From: Mesorhabditis belari
Lineage: Eukaryota > Nematoda > Chromadorea > Rhabditida > Rhabditidae
NCBI GenBank assembly: GCA_958450365.1
Contig: CAUEEP010000735.1
Coordinates: 935,501-999,500, forward strand
Length of the DNA stretch: 64,000 bases
Reading direction: 5' to 3'
The notes below the pieces were generated by a model, which saw only the letters and a list, made by a program, of their open reading frames with translations, was not told the origin of the DNA and ran no database searches. Shown here in pieces: positions 51,973 to 62,588 of the stretch. Each line of letters starts with the position of its first letter. The stretch's first letter is position 1. The position numbers were made by a program, and so were the translations under genes.

Positions 51973-54900
51973 TTAAGGAAAAACTTCTTTAGCAAACCAA
52001 TTCTGATGGTTGATTGTGTATCGATACTGCGGTGGGGGCATTCCATTAAAGCCTGAATGGAGACAAGAAGTGTACGCTCCTCTTTCATCATACAACATCC
52101 ATTCACCCGACTCCATCAGTGGTTTCTTTACATTATCCTGAAATCGTTGAAAGTGGATAAGAAGTACCGAATTTATTAGAAGAAGAGTATCGAAGAAGAG
52201 TCCCCCTTAGACGAAATTTTTCATTTTTTCGGATTTTTCTACTCACGGATAGCAAAATGCGGGAGTGGGACAAATGCTACCTTTTTTTGCGCACCCGGAC
52301 ATTTGCGCACCTTTTTTTCCGCACCTTGCCCATTAGCGCACCTTTTTTCGCGCTTTAAAAAGCTCTAAAAGCTAATATTAACCAATTTCTATTCCAAAAG
52401 TTGTTTTTCTAGGTAATTTTAGGGCGTAGAATCGAAATTTTGGCATATCAGAGCTTGTGGAAGCGAACGGACGGAGTTATACAAAGAGAAAAATCAACAA
52501 TTTTCTGTAATTTGACCTAGCCGTTTTGTCTTTCAAATTGGTTCCACACGCTCTGTTATGCCAAAATTTCGATTCTACGCCCTAAAATTACCTAGAAAAA
52601 CAACTTTTGGAATAGAAATTGGTTAATATTAGCTTTTAGAGCTTTTTAAAACGCGAAAAAAGGTGCGCCAATGGGCTAAGTGCGGAAAAAAAGGTGCGCA
52701 AATGTCCGGGTGCGCAAAAAAAAAGGTCGCATTTGTCCCACTCTCCAAAATGCTCAACTTTTTAAAGACTTCTAAAGGATTTAAATAATAGTTATAGACT
52801 AAGAAGCTTAATGATGTTGGAAGGCGGATGAAAATCCAACAAAAACACCCATTTTTGAGGATTGTGGGACCTTTTATACGCGTCCCGCCCCCTTTGCCAT
52901 TGCCATCCAACTTTGTGCTCAAATATCTTGGTGTTGGGCCGGCCAATTTAAAGATTCTTGGTATCATTGGATATCCCTAGTCTTTCTCTGTCGATTCGTA
53001 TAAAAACTATTTAAATTGGACGGCTCAACACCAAGATATTTGGGCTCAAAGTTGGATTGCCAATGGCAAAGGGACCGTTTATACGCACCCCTCCCCTTTG
53101 CCATTGGCAATCCAACTTTGAGCTCAAATATCTTGGTGTTGAGCTGTCCAATTTGAATAGTTTTTGTATCAATCGACAAAGAAAGACTTGGCACATCCAA
53201 TGATCCCAAGAATCCTTAAATTGAACAGCCCAACCCCAAGATATTGGCATTCTTAACAAGAATTTTTAAAAGACATTGAAAAATAGAAGACCCGGCTCTT
53301 CTATTAGAAGTTTTTCGATACACGGACTCACAAGAGCCATCTCTCACCTCAACAAGATCCAACGTCGAGCAAGTCGGACCCCAAACAGTGCACAAAGCCT
53401 CTTTAGCTTCAGGGTTTTTCTGAAATCTTTTTACTCTTTAAAACTTTTAAAGCTTTACCTTTAATGGCCTTCCATGGGATCTCTCTGACTCAGTGAGATT
53501 CGTTTGAAAAGTCCCATAGATTCCATCGTTTATATAGTACATAACAGCCGTTTTTTCAGTGTCTTTCTCTTAAGCATTTTTGATTGCCGCAATGTACAAG
53601 TGTTGAAAAGTTACCTTCCTTATCGATTAAATAGGCGGGCACTTCTCGGACGTGAAAGATTTTACACATTAGTGTGATGGGTGACTCGGCAAAGTATCTA
53701 AAGTTAGAAATGTTTAGGTGCAAAGCTAAAAGTAAGCATGTATTTCACCTTCCCGGCTCAGCAATTACTCTCACATTGAATCCAGTGAAATGCCTCTCCA
53801 GAGATCGATTGATCGTGTGAGCGAGCTGAAAGAAAGTTGGATAGTAATAGAAAGCTTGATTTCAAACTCGAACCAACCTCTCTAAACCCAGATTCCTGAT
53901 GTTTCCCACCCCAAAATCCTCCTCCAATATCCAAAATTTCCATTTGATGTCCTAACTCGATCCCGATCTCGAAAAGTCTTCTCGCATTTTCAATCGCTTT
54001 ATCGAATGTGGTGAAATCCCGACAACCAGAACCAACATGGAAACTAGATTTCAAGGTTAGTTTAGTCTTTTATCTTCTTATCAAATCAGCTTCAGCTTCT
54101 TCAACTTTATGAGCTTCAGCTTTTTCAAATGATCGAGCAACTTTTAGAGAAGCAGCTTCTTTGGCAGAAAGTGAAAAATCATAATATCTAGAGCTGAAAA
54201 ATTCAAGAGTTTACCCCAATAAGTCATTTTCAGTTCTTAAACCAGTTGTAAGAATTATACTTTGATCTTTATAATTTCTTGTGAGACCGTGTCTCGGTGT
54301 GGTTCAATGGTAGACGTCTTGAAAACGCACAATAGAGAAAAGGAACCAAACGTGTAGAGAAAAGGAACCAAATCTATACCGAAAAGGCACCAAATCTATA
54401 CCGAAAAGGAACCAAATCTTTATCAAAACTTTCCCTTATTAGGGCAAACTTGGCTGGAGCAACCTGGAGCAACCTGGCACTATCACAATTACTTTAGCAC
54501 TTGCGTGTGAAAAAATGGATAAATAGAAAAGGGAGCCCGCAACTGACTCAAAACAAAGCTTAAATAATGGGTTTTTAAGTACACAAGCTACGACAAACGG
54601 ACAACTGAATATCGTCTAGTGGCTGATTACGGTAGTTTATCCATCAGCTTTGAATTTTAACTTGTGTACTGAATTTTGACTAACTGCAGAGCAGTGGCAA
54701 TTCGCCACACCAGTTCACTTCTTAGAAAGCCAGAACTCAATTCTTTTCCTCAACTCACCAAATCCCGTCCACTCTCAAATGGTGCTCTTTTGCGTGTTTT
54801 AGTAAAACGATGGCGCCTTTCTAAAAACACTTTTTGATCACTTAATCACTTTTTGATCATATTCTTACAGATAAAAGCATATGAAGAATATTTTACCTCA

Positions 54901-56839
54901 TCAACTCCATATTTTCTGCCCAACGGTATCCTGGCTGTCGGATCGCATGCATGGATTCGAAGCAATTGTCTAAACTTAAAGAAGATTAATGTCTTTTCGA
55001 TTTTGAATTGGAAAGTGAACTAAAATTGGTATTGAAATAAGATTGTAACAAGCCACAACAAAAGAATGACTTCTGTGACAACAGAATGACAATGACAGAA
55101 CTAAATCTTGACAAAGAACAACGTAAAACTTTTTTATTAAACTGTTAAACTGTTCTTAAACTCGCATAGAATGAAAAGTCATTATATCTCGAGTTATTAA
55201 GTCATTAAATAAGTCCCAATAAGTCATTTTCAGTTCTTAAACCAGTTCACTTCTTAGCAAGCCTCGTTTTCAACTCAATCCTTTTCCTCACTTTGTATGT
55301 GAATGATATTTCTTGATCTTCACCAATTCCTCAATCGAATCAAACGTGGTGAAGTCGATTTTTAGTTTCTCTGCATGTTTCAGAGCCGACTTTGATTTGC
55401 TCGGATTCGCATACAAGATATGATGTTGAGAAACATCAAGTGAAATCACCTAAACCCCAAAACAGTTCCTATTTTTTTTCTTCTTTACCGTATCCATTTC
55501 CCATTTACTTGCCACATCAAAAGCACCACCAAGAGCTTTCATCGCCGAAAGAAATACAAGGTCTGAGTTGCATTTGACAGCGTAGAAGATCTAAATTGGA
55601 TTTTAAATATTCTCAATTTTTGTCAATACCTCAACATTTGGTAGTTCTTGCTTCCACAAATCGTACTTTTCGATGAGAACGTTCAGATCAAGTAGCATGA
55701 TCGGGCCTTCGTTCTGCTGTAACAAGAGAAGAGTATGAACCAAGACTCAAGCAGTTTTTTAACAATTGCACTGGTGTTTTCAAAAGTAAAAAGTGAACCT
55801 AGTCGAAAAGTACAGACTCATTTAAGCTGGTAATTAGTTTACAAACAACAACACAACTGCAATGCTAAATTTGCAGCATCGACCTTAATTCACTGGTTTA
55901 CTTTAAGTTTAAGATCTTTTTCTAAAGGAATATCGTTAAATTGTAGGTACTAAAGATCTGTTTGTTATTTCCAAAAGGTGTGCTTAGGGAAGTTCCAGTT
56001 AGAGTACAGTTACGGATTATGGGGCATTTGACAAGTGGCCCGCCCATTTTGCCATTGGCAATCTAACTTTGAGCTCAAATTTCTTGACGTTGGGCTGTCC
56101 AATTTGAACATTCTTGGTATCATTAGATGCGCCAGGTCCTTCTCTGTCGATTGATACAAAAATTATTTAAATTGAACACCCCAGCGCCAAGAAATTTGAG
56201 CTCAAAGTTAGATTACCAATGGCAAAGGGGCATGGGCACCATGGTGCGTATAAAAGGCCCCTTTACCATTGCCAATCTAACTTTAAGCTCAAATATCTTG
56301 GTGTGGGGCCGTTCAATTTAAAGATTCTTGGTATTTAAAGATGTGCCAAGTCTTTCTCTGTCGATTCGTATAAAAACTATTCAAATGGGGGGGCAAAACA
56401 AAGAAGAGGGGGGGGAGAGGAGGTGGAAAGCGAAAAAAGAGAGGGGGGTTAAAAAGTTTATAAAAATTTTTAAAAAGCGACACCCCCTTTTATAAAAAAG
56501 AAAAAAAAAAAAAAAAAAAAAGCGAAAACAAAAAAACAAAAAATATTGAAATTGGACAGCCCAACACCAAGAAATTTGAGTTCAAAGTTGGATTGCCAAT
56601 GGCAAATGGGGCGGGGCTTATCAGATGTCCGATAACCAATGGACCACAGTAACTTCAATGTTAGGCGCATCTTTTGGAAAATGCTTTAGCCAAAAACGAG
56701 TTAAAAATAAGGATTTTAAACCTACATCTTGATCACAGATATGAGCGATATTCTTCAAAATTTTCTCCCTCGGCTCATCCGTCAATAAAACGATCTCATC
56801 AGCGATTTGAATATAGCTTTCATCGTTTAAATCAGCCAT
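51973..56839 (-). CDS. odc-1: Ornithine decarboxylase
   Basis: Twelve minus-strand exons, all phases consistent: 56839-56726, 55716-55630, 55590-55489, 55449-55292, 54969-54897, 54820-54759, 54043-53878, 53825-53749, 53697-53615, 53568-53459, 53419-53348 and 52137-51973, giving 422 residues. It decarboxylates ornithine to putrescine, the first step of polyamine synthesis, as a cytosolic PLP-dependent dimer. Visible motifs: YAVKCN with the PLP lysine (exon 3), YANPSKSKS, FDSIEEL, FHVGSGCRDF, DIGGGF, IAEPGR (phosphate binding), YYINDGIYGTF, and WGPTCSTLD carrying the catalytic Cys; the last exon has GEWMLYDERGAYTS and FNGMPPPQYRY. All key residues are present, so this looks like active ODC rather than an antizyme inhibitor. 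Introns hold a hAT-like MITE, palindromic repeats and the partner of the SGSM3 intron repeat. Confidence 0.95.
52261..52745. mobile_element. Fold-back MITE with 8-bp target duplication, hAT-like
   Basis: 485 bp in the last ODC intron, flanked by CAAAATGC at 52253-52260 and 52746-52753. Ends GGGAGTGGGACAAATGC and GCATTTGTCCCACTCTC. Arms of about 170-185 bp contain TTTGCGCACCCGGACATTTG and its complement, with only about 100 bp between. No coding capacity. An 8-bp duplication suggests mobilisation by a hAT transposase. Confidence 0.88.
52866..53255. repeat. Palindromic repeat array, copy 1
   Basis: Alternating forward and reverse copies of a ~115-bp segment with GCCATTGGCAATCCAACTTT, CAAATATCTTGGTGTTG and TATCAATCGACAAAGAAAGA. 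Near-identical material occurs in ODC intron 1 (56025-56350 and 56555-56625). A fold-back non-autonomous element is likely; clear ends were not found. Confidence 0.75.
54060..54725. repeat. Inverted partner of the SGSM3 intron repeat, in ODC intron 6
   Basis: Reverse complement of 43884-44590: ends ...GCAGTGGCAATTCGCCAC at 54695-54714, carries the GAAAAGGAACCAAA repeats and A-box-like TGTGGTTCAATGGTAGAC, now on the plus strand. On the minus strand an exon-like frame reads [20 protein letters not shown] and continues KVEEAEADLIRR to a stop. ODC exons 6 and 7 join in phase without it. Confidence 0.82.
56025..56630. repeat. Palindromic repeat array, copy 2, plus low-complexity tract
   Basis: 56025-56350 and 56555-56625 match the palindromic repeat in the last ODC intron. 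Between them lies purine-rich low-complexity sequence with a ~25-base poly-A run (56500-56522) and G runs; this part may be affected by sequencing or assembly error. Confidence 0.7.
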
Positions 56840-58439
56840 TTCAAAAAGGGTACAAATGAAAGAATTTCCAGGAAACAGTCGCCTATTTATAATGCATTTT
56901 GAGGGCAAGGATCGAGCAAAACTTTTATCGAAATCGATACTTTGATAAGCGTTTTGATTGAGATTTTATTTGACATAAAAATTGAAAAAACGTGAGCACA
57001 GGAAAACAAATCTTTTCAAGGCCAAACTTTTCCAGAGTTTTGTCTCTTTTTGTTCAAATATTAGGCTCCAGAGAGTTTTTTTGTACTTCCATTGAAAAAT
57101 AACAAATTCATCAATGAACTTATGGTTTCCTCTAAATAAAAAGTGTTTATTGTTCAATTTCCCATCTTTTTATGTCAACTTTAAGACTTTCTGGACAACG
57201 TAATAGCTCATTGAACCAAGAAAAGGCTTAGGTTGACGGAGGAAACGGGACTTGCATCAAAAGTTTGACTTTGGAAATGATTTGGGATTGGAGTTGACTT
57301 GGTTTTTGCCACTTTTCCTTAATAAAGCTAGTCAGGATCAAGAAAAAGTCTAATTTTGTAAGTTAAGCGAATTATTTTTACTGAATCTTCCGTAAATTCT
57401 AGGCTGATTCTTTCAATCAGTCATTCGCACTAAATGCCTTTCGCATTTAGTTTTGGTTTGATTTGGCTAGTCTTAACTTTTAGCTTTTTTACAAACCATT
57501 TACTTTCTAAATAATTAGAAGGACTTTATAGCCAAAATCTAACTTTATAAAATAGATTTTTCCTGGTTTTGTTTAAAGGTTTAAACTAGGAGTAAAAGTG
57601 AATCTATTGTCAGTAAATCGGTTGTGAATGTCTTGTAAATGTCTCTTTTAAAAGTTTTTATATGTTTTTGGTTTCATTTTTTTAATCAAAAAATCTTTTA
57701 CTCTCCTCCCCTCTTTTTTTTAAATTTGAATGTCCTGTAAATGTCTCTTTTAAAAGTGTCTATATGTTTCTCGGGATTCCATTTCGTGAACCTCAATCCA
57801 ATCCAGCCTATCCTGAACTTTCATTTAGCTGAAAAGCCATTCCATCACTTCAGCAATAAATTCCCGAATTATCATCCTCTGCGCAAAAAAAAGTTCTCCC
57901 AAGGACGAAAGAGCAAAATGTGGCTAGCTCAGATCAAAATTTTCTTTTCTACGGCATTGAAGAAATGAAAAAACTAGATGGGAACAAAAATTTATTGATA
58001 GAGATCTTAAAATGACCCGAGAGAAAAAGAAATTGATTTGAAAGTCGATGAAGATAAAACCAGAAAGTTATTAGTCCATCGTTCAGTTGATTGAGTAGTT
58101 TTTGAAAGTTTTTGTCCTCAAGATTCGCCCATTCCTAAATAGCTTTTTTTTTGAAATCACCAAATCAATTTGAAATCAATTTTGCTGCTAGTAGCAAGCT
58201 GACCTAACAACTTTCTGGCTTTATCTTCATCTACTATCAAAAGCTGAGTTAACCTTTGCCACCTAGAGATCTCTTTGACTTACCTTTGATCTATAGAGCT
58301 TAAAAAGAGCGCTTAAATCAGACTCAAGCTCAAACCAGCTTGTGCTGTGTTGAAAACCTTTATCTACTAGTGTTTACCAAAGTCTATAGATAAAAAAGTG
58401 CTGTTAATATTGCTGTTAACAATGTTAACAGAAATACTG
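56840..58439. other. Intergenic between ODC and the Asn-rich gene
   Basis: No gene could be supported. An open stretch at 57741-57968 (contains HLAEKPFHHFSNKFPNYHPL) has no clear splice context or recognised similarity. The ODC promoter should lie just right of 56839. Confidence 0.45.
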
Positions 58440-59848
58440 TTAACATTTATCTTTCACTAACCTGCTTTTGATCTTCAACTTTGGTCTCTTCGATAGTTTT
58501 CGATCTGGCAATACTTTCGATTCAACTCTCGATCGTTTCAGATTTCTTCGGAAACTAGTTTTTCTTAGAAACTGCTTATCAAACTGAATAGAGTTTGTAG
58601 CCAAATTGTTGTTAAGTTCAAGATTTTGAGGTTGAAGAGGAATCTTTTGACTGTAGAGAGCATTCTGCCTTTCATAGTAGCTTGGAGAGCTTTCAAATGA
58701 TGTTGCTGGCTGATTATTGTAGTTATAATTGATAGTATTTGAATAATATCCATTATTGTTTGTCGATTGATAGTTGTTGTATGGAAAGTTTTGCTGAGTT
58801 CCAGCACCCAAAATCGGCAGTAGTGGATTGTTCCACTCATTGTATTTGAGATTCGGGATCCCTGCAAGAGCTGGATCATCTAAAGATGAAGGCTGAATAA
58901 TACATCCCGTAAATACTGAAATAGTACCCCACCCCCTGGCCTCATCAGACTCTGGTCCGACCTAGCCCAAGTCTGGAGGCCATTGTCTGGTCAGGATCAG
59001 GCTGACCTAGTTCTGGTTTGGCTCAAGTTTGGCCTGACTGAATGGCTTAGAGTTTGGCCTTTTTCCTTACCGTAAATAGTGTAATAGTACCCCACCCCCC
59101 TCGTACAGTCGCGTAGTCGCAAAATTTTTTTAGTATTTCATTTTTTTCTAAACGCCCGTACTTTCAAAAAATGCGTCTTTGGGATCAAAAAATAGCCCTG
59201 AATTTCAGCTTTCATTTGACACCAAAACGAACACTGTAGCATAAACCAGTGTCGAGAAAAACTCGTTCAAAGCTAGACTACGCAACACTCCGCATCGTCA
59301 TTATGGGGCTGGGGTACTATTACAGTATTTACGCTAGCTAAAAAGGTGTTTAATATAATATTAAGCTACAAAAGGTAGAGTGCAAGTTGCGAGTAAAATC
59401 GCTGGGCGTTCAATATTAGGCATTCAGGGACACTGTGCGACTGCTTACTGTTAGTTAATCGATTGGTTTTTGACTGTTTACTATTAGTTGATCTAATATT
59501 TCCTATACTTGGATCTTTTTCATCCAACTATTGTCACTTTTTCAAGTAGAATTTGAGCACTACTCAAAAGCTCGCAACTGTTTCTCTTATCAATCAATCT
59601 TATCAAATAAGCAACTCACTTTGACTGCAGGTTCTTCCACCGCACACCAAGAATAGTCCAGGGAAAAGCTCACTGAAACTTCAGCTTTGATTCAGCGCTT
59701 GGATTTCTTTGTTTTTGACTTCGGATTTTAAAATTGTCTTTTTTAATTCTCAAAATTCTTAATTCTTTGTCTTAATCTAACACTAACAAACTTACATTGA
59801 ACCAGCCTCGATTTCTCTTGCATAAAACAATAACAGAATCCACCACAT
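58440..59848 (-). CDS. Probable secreted Asn-rich protein of unknown function
   Basis: Three minus-strand exons with matching phases: 59848-59796, 59672-59620 and 58879-58440, coding 181 residues. The start gives MWWILLLFYAREIEAGS, a plausible signal peptide with cleavage near AREIEAG; exon 2 continues ELFPGLFLVCGGRTCSQ with two cysteines; exon 3 has NEWNNPLLPILGAG, then a low-complexity Asn/Tyr/Ser/Gln region (NNYQSTNNNGYYSN, NYNYNNQPA) and a strongly basic tail (SFRRNLKRSRVESK, RKLSKRPKLKIKSR) ending LVKDKC stop. A donor-like AG|GTTAGTG near 58468 could instead splice to a further exon. No family is recognised. Intron 2 contains two TACCGTA-type elements. The alternative frame of exon 3 is also open but does not match the phase of exon 2. 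Confidence 0.6.
58903..59066. repeat. CCAGAC-rich non-autonomous element, copy 3
   Basis: Short version of the 50311-50795 element, starting CCCGTAAATACTGAAATAGT and containing GGCCTCATCAGACTCTGGTC; adjoins a TACCGTA MITE. Confidence 0.65.
59068..59336. mobile_element. TACCGTA MITE, copy 4
   Basis: 269 bp, same orientation as copies 2 and 3; right end mutated to TATTTACGCTA. The most diverged copy. Confidence 0.87.
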
Positions 59849-60125
59849 AGTACGCTAATCGGCTAAGAATGAAAAAAATACGGTATTCAGCTAATTGGAG
59901 CCGGTTTAAGGCAAGACACTTTTTGATCGAATGCCTTTAGATCAATGGCTTTTTGGCTAAACGATTTCCGACGGGCGGTCGACAGAAATTTCAGTATTAT
60001 CGGCTTCCTTAAGAGCAGAAATATAGATTAATGCTGGGAAAATGAAAAGAGTATTGTGTTGAAAAAAAAATCACAAAAAAGAAGACTTTACAAGATGATT
60101 TAACTCCCTCTGGAGTAAAAGAGAT

Positions 60126-60227
60126 TACCGTATTTTCTGTAATAGTAGTGCAGTCTGTAATAGTAGTGCAGGCAGGAGGGAGGTTGAAAAAATATTAGTG
60201 CACACTACTATTACAGAAAATACGGTA
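60126..60227. mobile_element. Small TACCGTA fold-back element
   Basis: 102 bp hairpin: TACCGTATTTTCTGTAATAG and its complement CTATTACAGAAAATACGGTA, with TAGTAGTGCA repeated inside. Related ends but a different body from the 266-bp family. Confidence 0.85.
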
Positions 60228-60228
60228 A

Positions 60229-60306
60229 GTGCGTTGTCGTTTAATGGTTAGCACATTAGCTAAGCGGTAAGCGAAAGTTCCGGTGTTCGAGTCCCAGCGG
60301 TTCCAA
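60229..60306 (+). pseudogene. tRNA-like sequence
   Basis: A-box-like GTTTAATGGTTAGCAC and B-box-like GGTGTTCGAGTCCC at suitable spacing, immediately after a fold-back element. The acceptor stem does not pair, so it is probably a relic. Confidence 0.35.
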
Positions 60307-60597
60307 GTTTTTAATCTACCGTGGTTCCAAATAATGTAAATTGAAAGATTGAAAAGTAAAGGAGAGCAAAAGATCGCTTTTCCTATCCAAAACACGTGGC
60401 GACTTTAAAAAAGCGACAAAAACGTGTTACTTGAAATGGGCTAATCTTGACTTTCTCTATTGTGATGGATAACAGTACAACGAGAAAGGGAAATCTTTGG
60501 AAGAGATCAAAAAACGAGAAAACTACTGCTGAATTGAAAGGAAAACTATAAAAGAAATTGTTAATCTTTAAAGAAATAAAAACTTTTAGAATTTTAG

Positions 60598-60875
60598 AAA
60601 AGAAAGGAAAGAAAGGAAAGAAAGGAAAGAAAGGAAAGAAAGAAAGGAAAGGAAAGAAAGGAAAGAAAGGAAAGAAAGGAAAGAAAGGAAAGAAAGGAAA
60701 GAAAGGAAAGAAAGGAAAGAAAGGAAAGAAAGGAAAGAAAGGAAAGAAAGGAAAGAAAGGAAAGAAAGGAAAGGAAAGAAAGGAAAGGAAAGAAAGAAAG
60801 GAAAGAAAGAAAGGAAAGAAGGGAAAGAAAGGAAGGAAAGGAAAGAAAGGAAGGAAAGGAAAGAAAGGAAAGGTT
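60598..60875. repeat. GGAAAGAAA microsatellite
   Basis: About 280 bp of GGAAAGAAA/GGAAAG units. Its Lys/Gly and Phe/Leu/Ser frames on the two strands are repeat artefacts. Confidence 0.95.
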
Positions 60876-60899
60876 TCGAAACAAAAGTTATTATAAACA

Positions 60900-62588
60900 G
60901 CTTAGTATGAATGATACTTGTAAATTTTCTTGATATATTCATCTTGATTTGCTAAATAACATCAAAAATTATCTAAATAAAGTTTAAGTGTACATTATTT
61001 GTGTATTGAGCTTGCAAGCCGGTAAACAAAACCTGTTCCCTAAGTAAACAAAGAAATTGACACATCAAGAAACGAGAAACTTTTCAGCAAAAAGAATGCT
61101 GATTGTAAGTTGTTGTTAACTTTTTGAAATTTCAAATTAAATTATTCCAAACTTCTTTGATCGAATGTAGAGAATTGTTAGCAAAATTCAAATTTAAGTT
61201 CAAAATTTAAGACAAAATTGTTCTAAAAGAATATATTGACCTGTAAATTGTGCTCGATGGTTTTCTGGATCGAGGAATCGTTTGGAGCCATTCATTTTAT
61301 TGAGTCTACCAATTAGAACTCGAATTCAATTGTTTGAAAGTCATTGTTCAATCAATTTATTCAATCAATGATTTGAGCCGTTGAGTTCAGAGGTCAACCA
61401 ACGAGGATTGCGTCTAAATTTTTGCCTAAAGATGGGTACGTCAAACGTTTTGTAAATGCAAATTTCTCTTTGCAATTCCCCTTCATCATATTGTCACCTA
61501 TTGTCATCAAATTGTCGAAAACTCTTTCATAAGAAGAATTTTGAAGCCAAACCAAAAGAAAAAAAGAGCAGTGAAATCACAATTTTTGGCAACTCCGCGG
61601 AACAGGAAAGCATCCTATAAAATGAAAAATGAACAACAAATGGCAATGATCAATAAAAATTTGGTTAATCTTTCAAAATATAAGACCCGTAGATAAATAG
61701 TTGACCAGATAAAAATAAATCTCTATGCAAATTCATTTCGAATTTTATTTCTTATTACCACCGCAGAGAAGAATATTGTGGAAAGCGTTTCAGAAACGTT
61801 GATGAGAAGAGAACAAATCTAAATGAACAAAACTGTTCTCAAATGAACTGTTTAACAAAACAAGGTTCACACCGACAGAAATACAAAAAATATACACTCG
61901 ATGTCGTTTTGTGGTCAGACTTTTATGAAATATCAAGAAATACATAGCAAAGAGAAAAAGTAGTGCGGTGATGACACTGAAGTTTTGATTGTACATAAAA
62001 ATGAGCCAAATTTTTACCTAAAGCCTTCATAAATCAAGTTAAATAAAGTTTGCTTTGAAGCATTTGGGTGAAAAATTGAAGGCGATAGCTTGGAAAGCTT
62101 GAATAGGAAAGCTTAAAGCTAAATATTTTTGGTCATTTTCTTCATCTCACATTTACTAATGGTTTTCTCCGTAAAAAAAAGTAGTAAGATTGACAAAAGA
62201 TTAACAAAAGACATCACTTTTGGCCTTTTTAAGCACAGAATTGAGTTTTATTAGCTATTGCTGGAATCGTTTGTGTTTTTATACTAACCAAATCAGCTTT
62301 GATTTATGATTAGTATCCAAAAAAATGCCCAAAGATCAAAAATATAGCTTTATTCACTCGTAACATTGGCAAATTTAGATAAACAACAACTTAATGGGCT
62401 GAGTTAAATGAGAGAGTAGTGTTGATGGAGGACAACTCGAGGTGATCAGCATCAATGATATCAGTCAAATGGCATCCGGTGCTGTCACTCTGAAAGAAAT
62501 GTGGTCATTTACTGCATCGTTGACTTTAACACAACACAGCAGAAGCTAGAAAATCTTTATTATTGTTTATTTCTTTAAAAGCACTGGT
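60900..62588. other. Intergenic, AT-rich
   Basis: No gene supported. A minus-strand stretch at 61996-61790 (MYNQNFSVITALLFLFAMYF) contains one hydrophobic segment but no convincing splice partners. The 3' untranslated region of the STPR gene should lie left of 62589. Confidence 0.45.

Noticed and set aside
56470..56670. Open frame with a Phe run near the poly-A tract
   Set aside because: Derived from the low-complexity tract and palindromic repeat in ODC intron 1.
58565..58879. Alternative 104-codon frame in the large exon of the Asn-rich gene (MIQLLQGSRISNTMS...)
   Set aside because: The phase does not match the upstream exons that carry the signal-peptide-like start; the other frame links all three exons.
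60558..60942. Lys/Gly-rich and Phe/Leu/Ser-rich frames over 100 codons
   Set aside because: Artefacts of the GGAAAGAAA microsatellite; no splice or start context.
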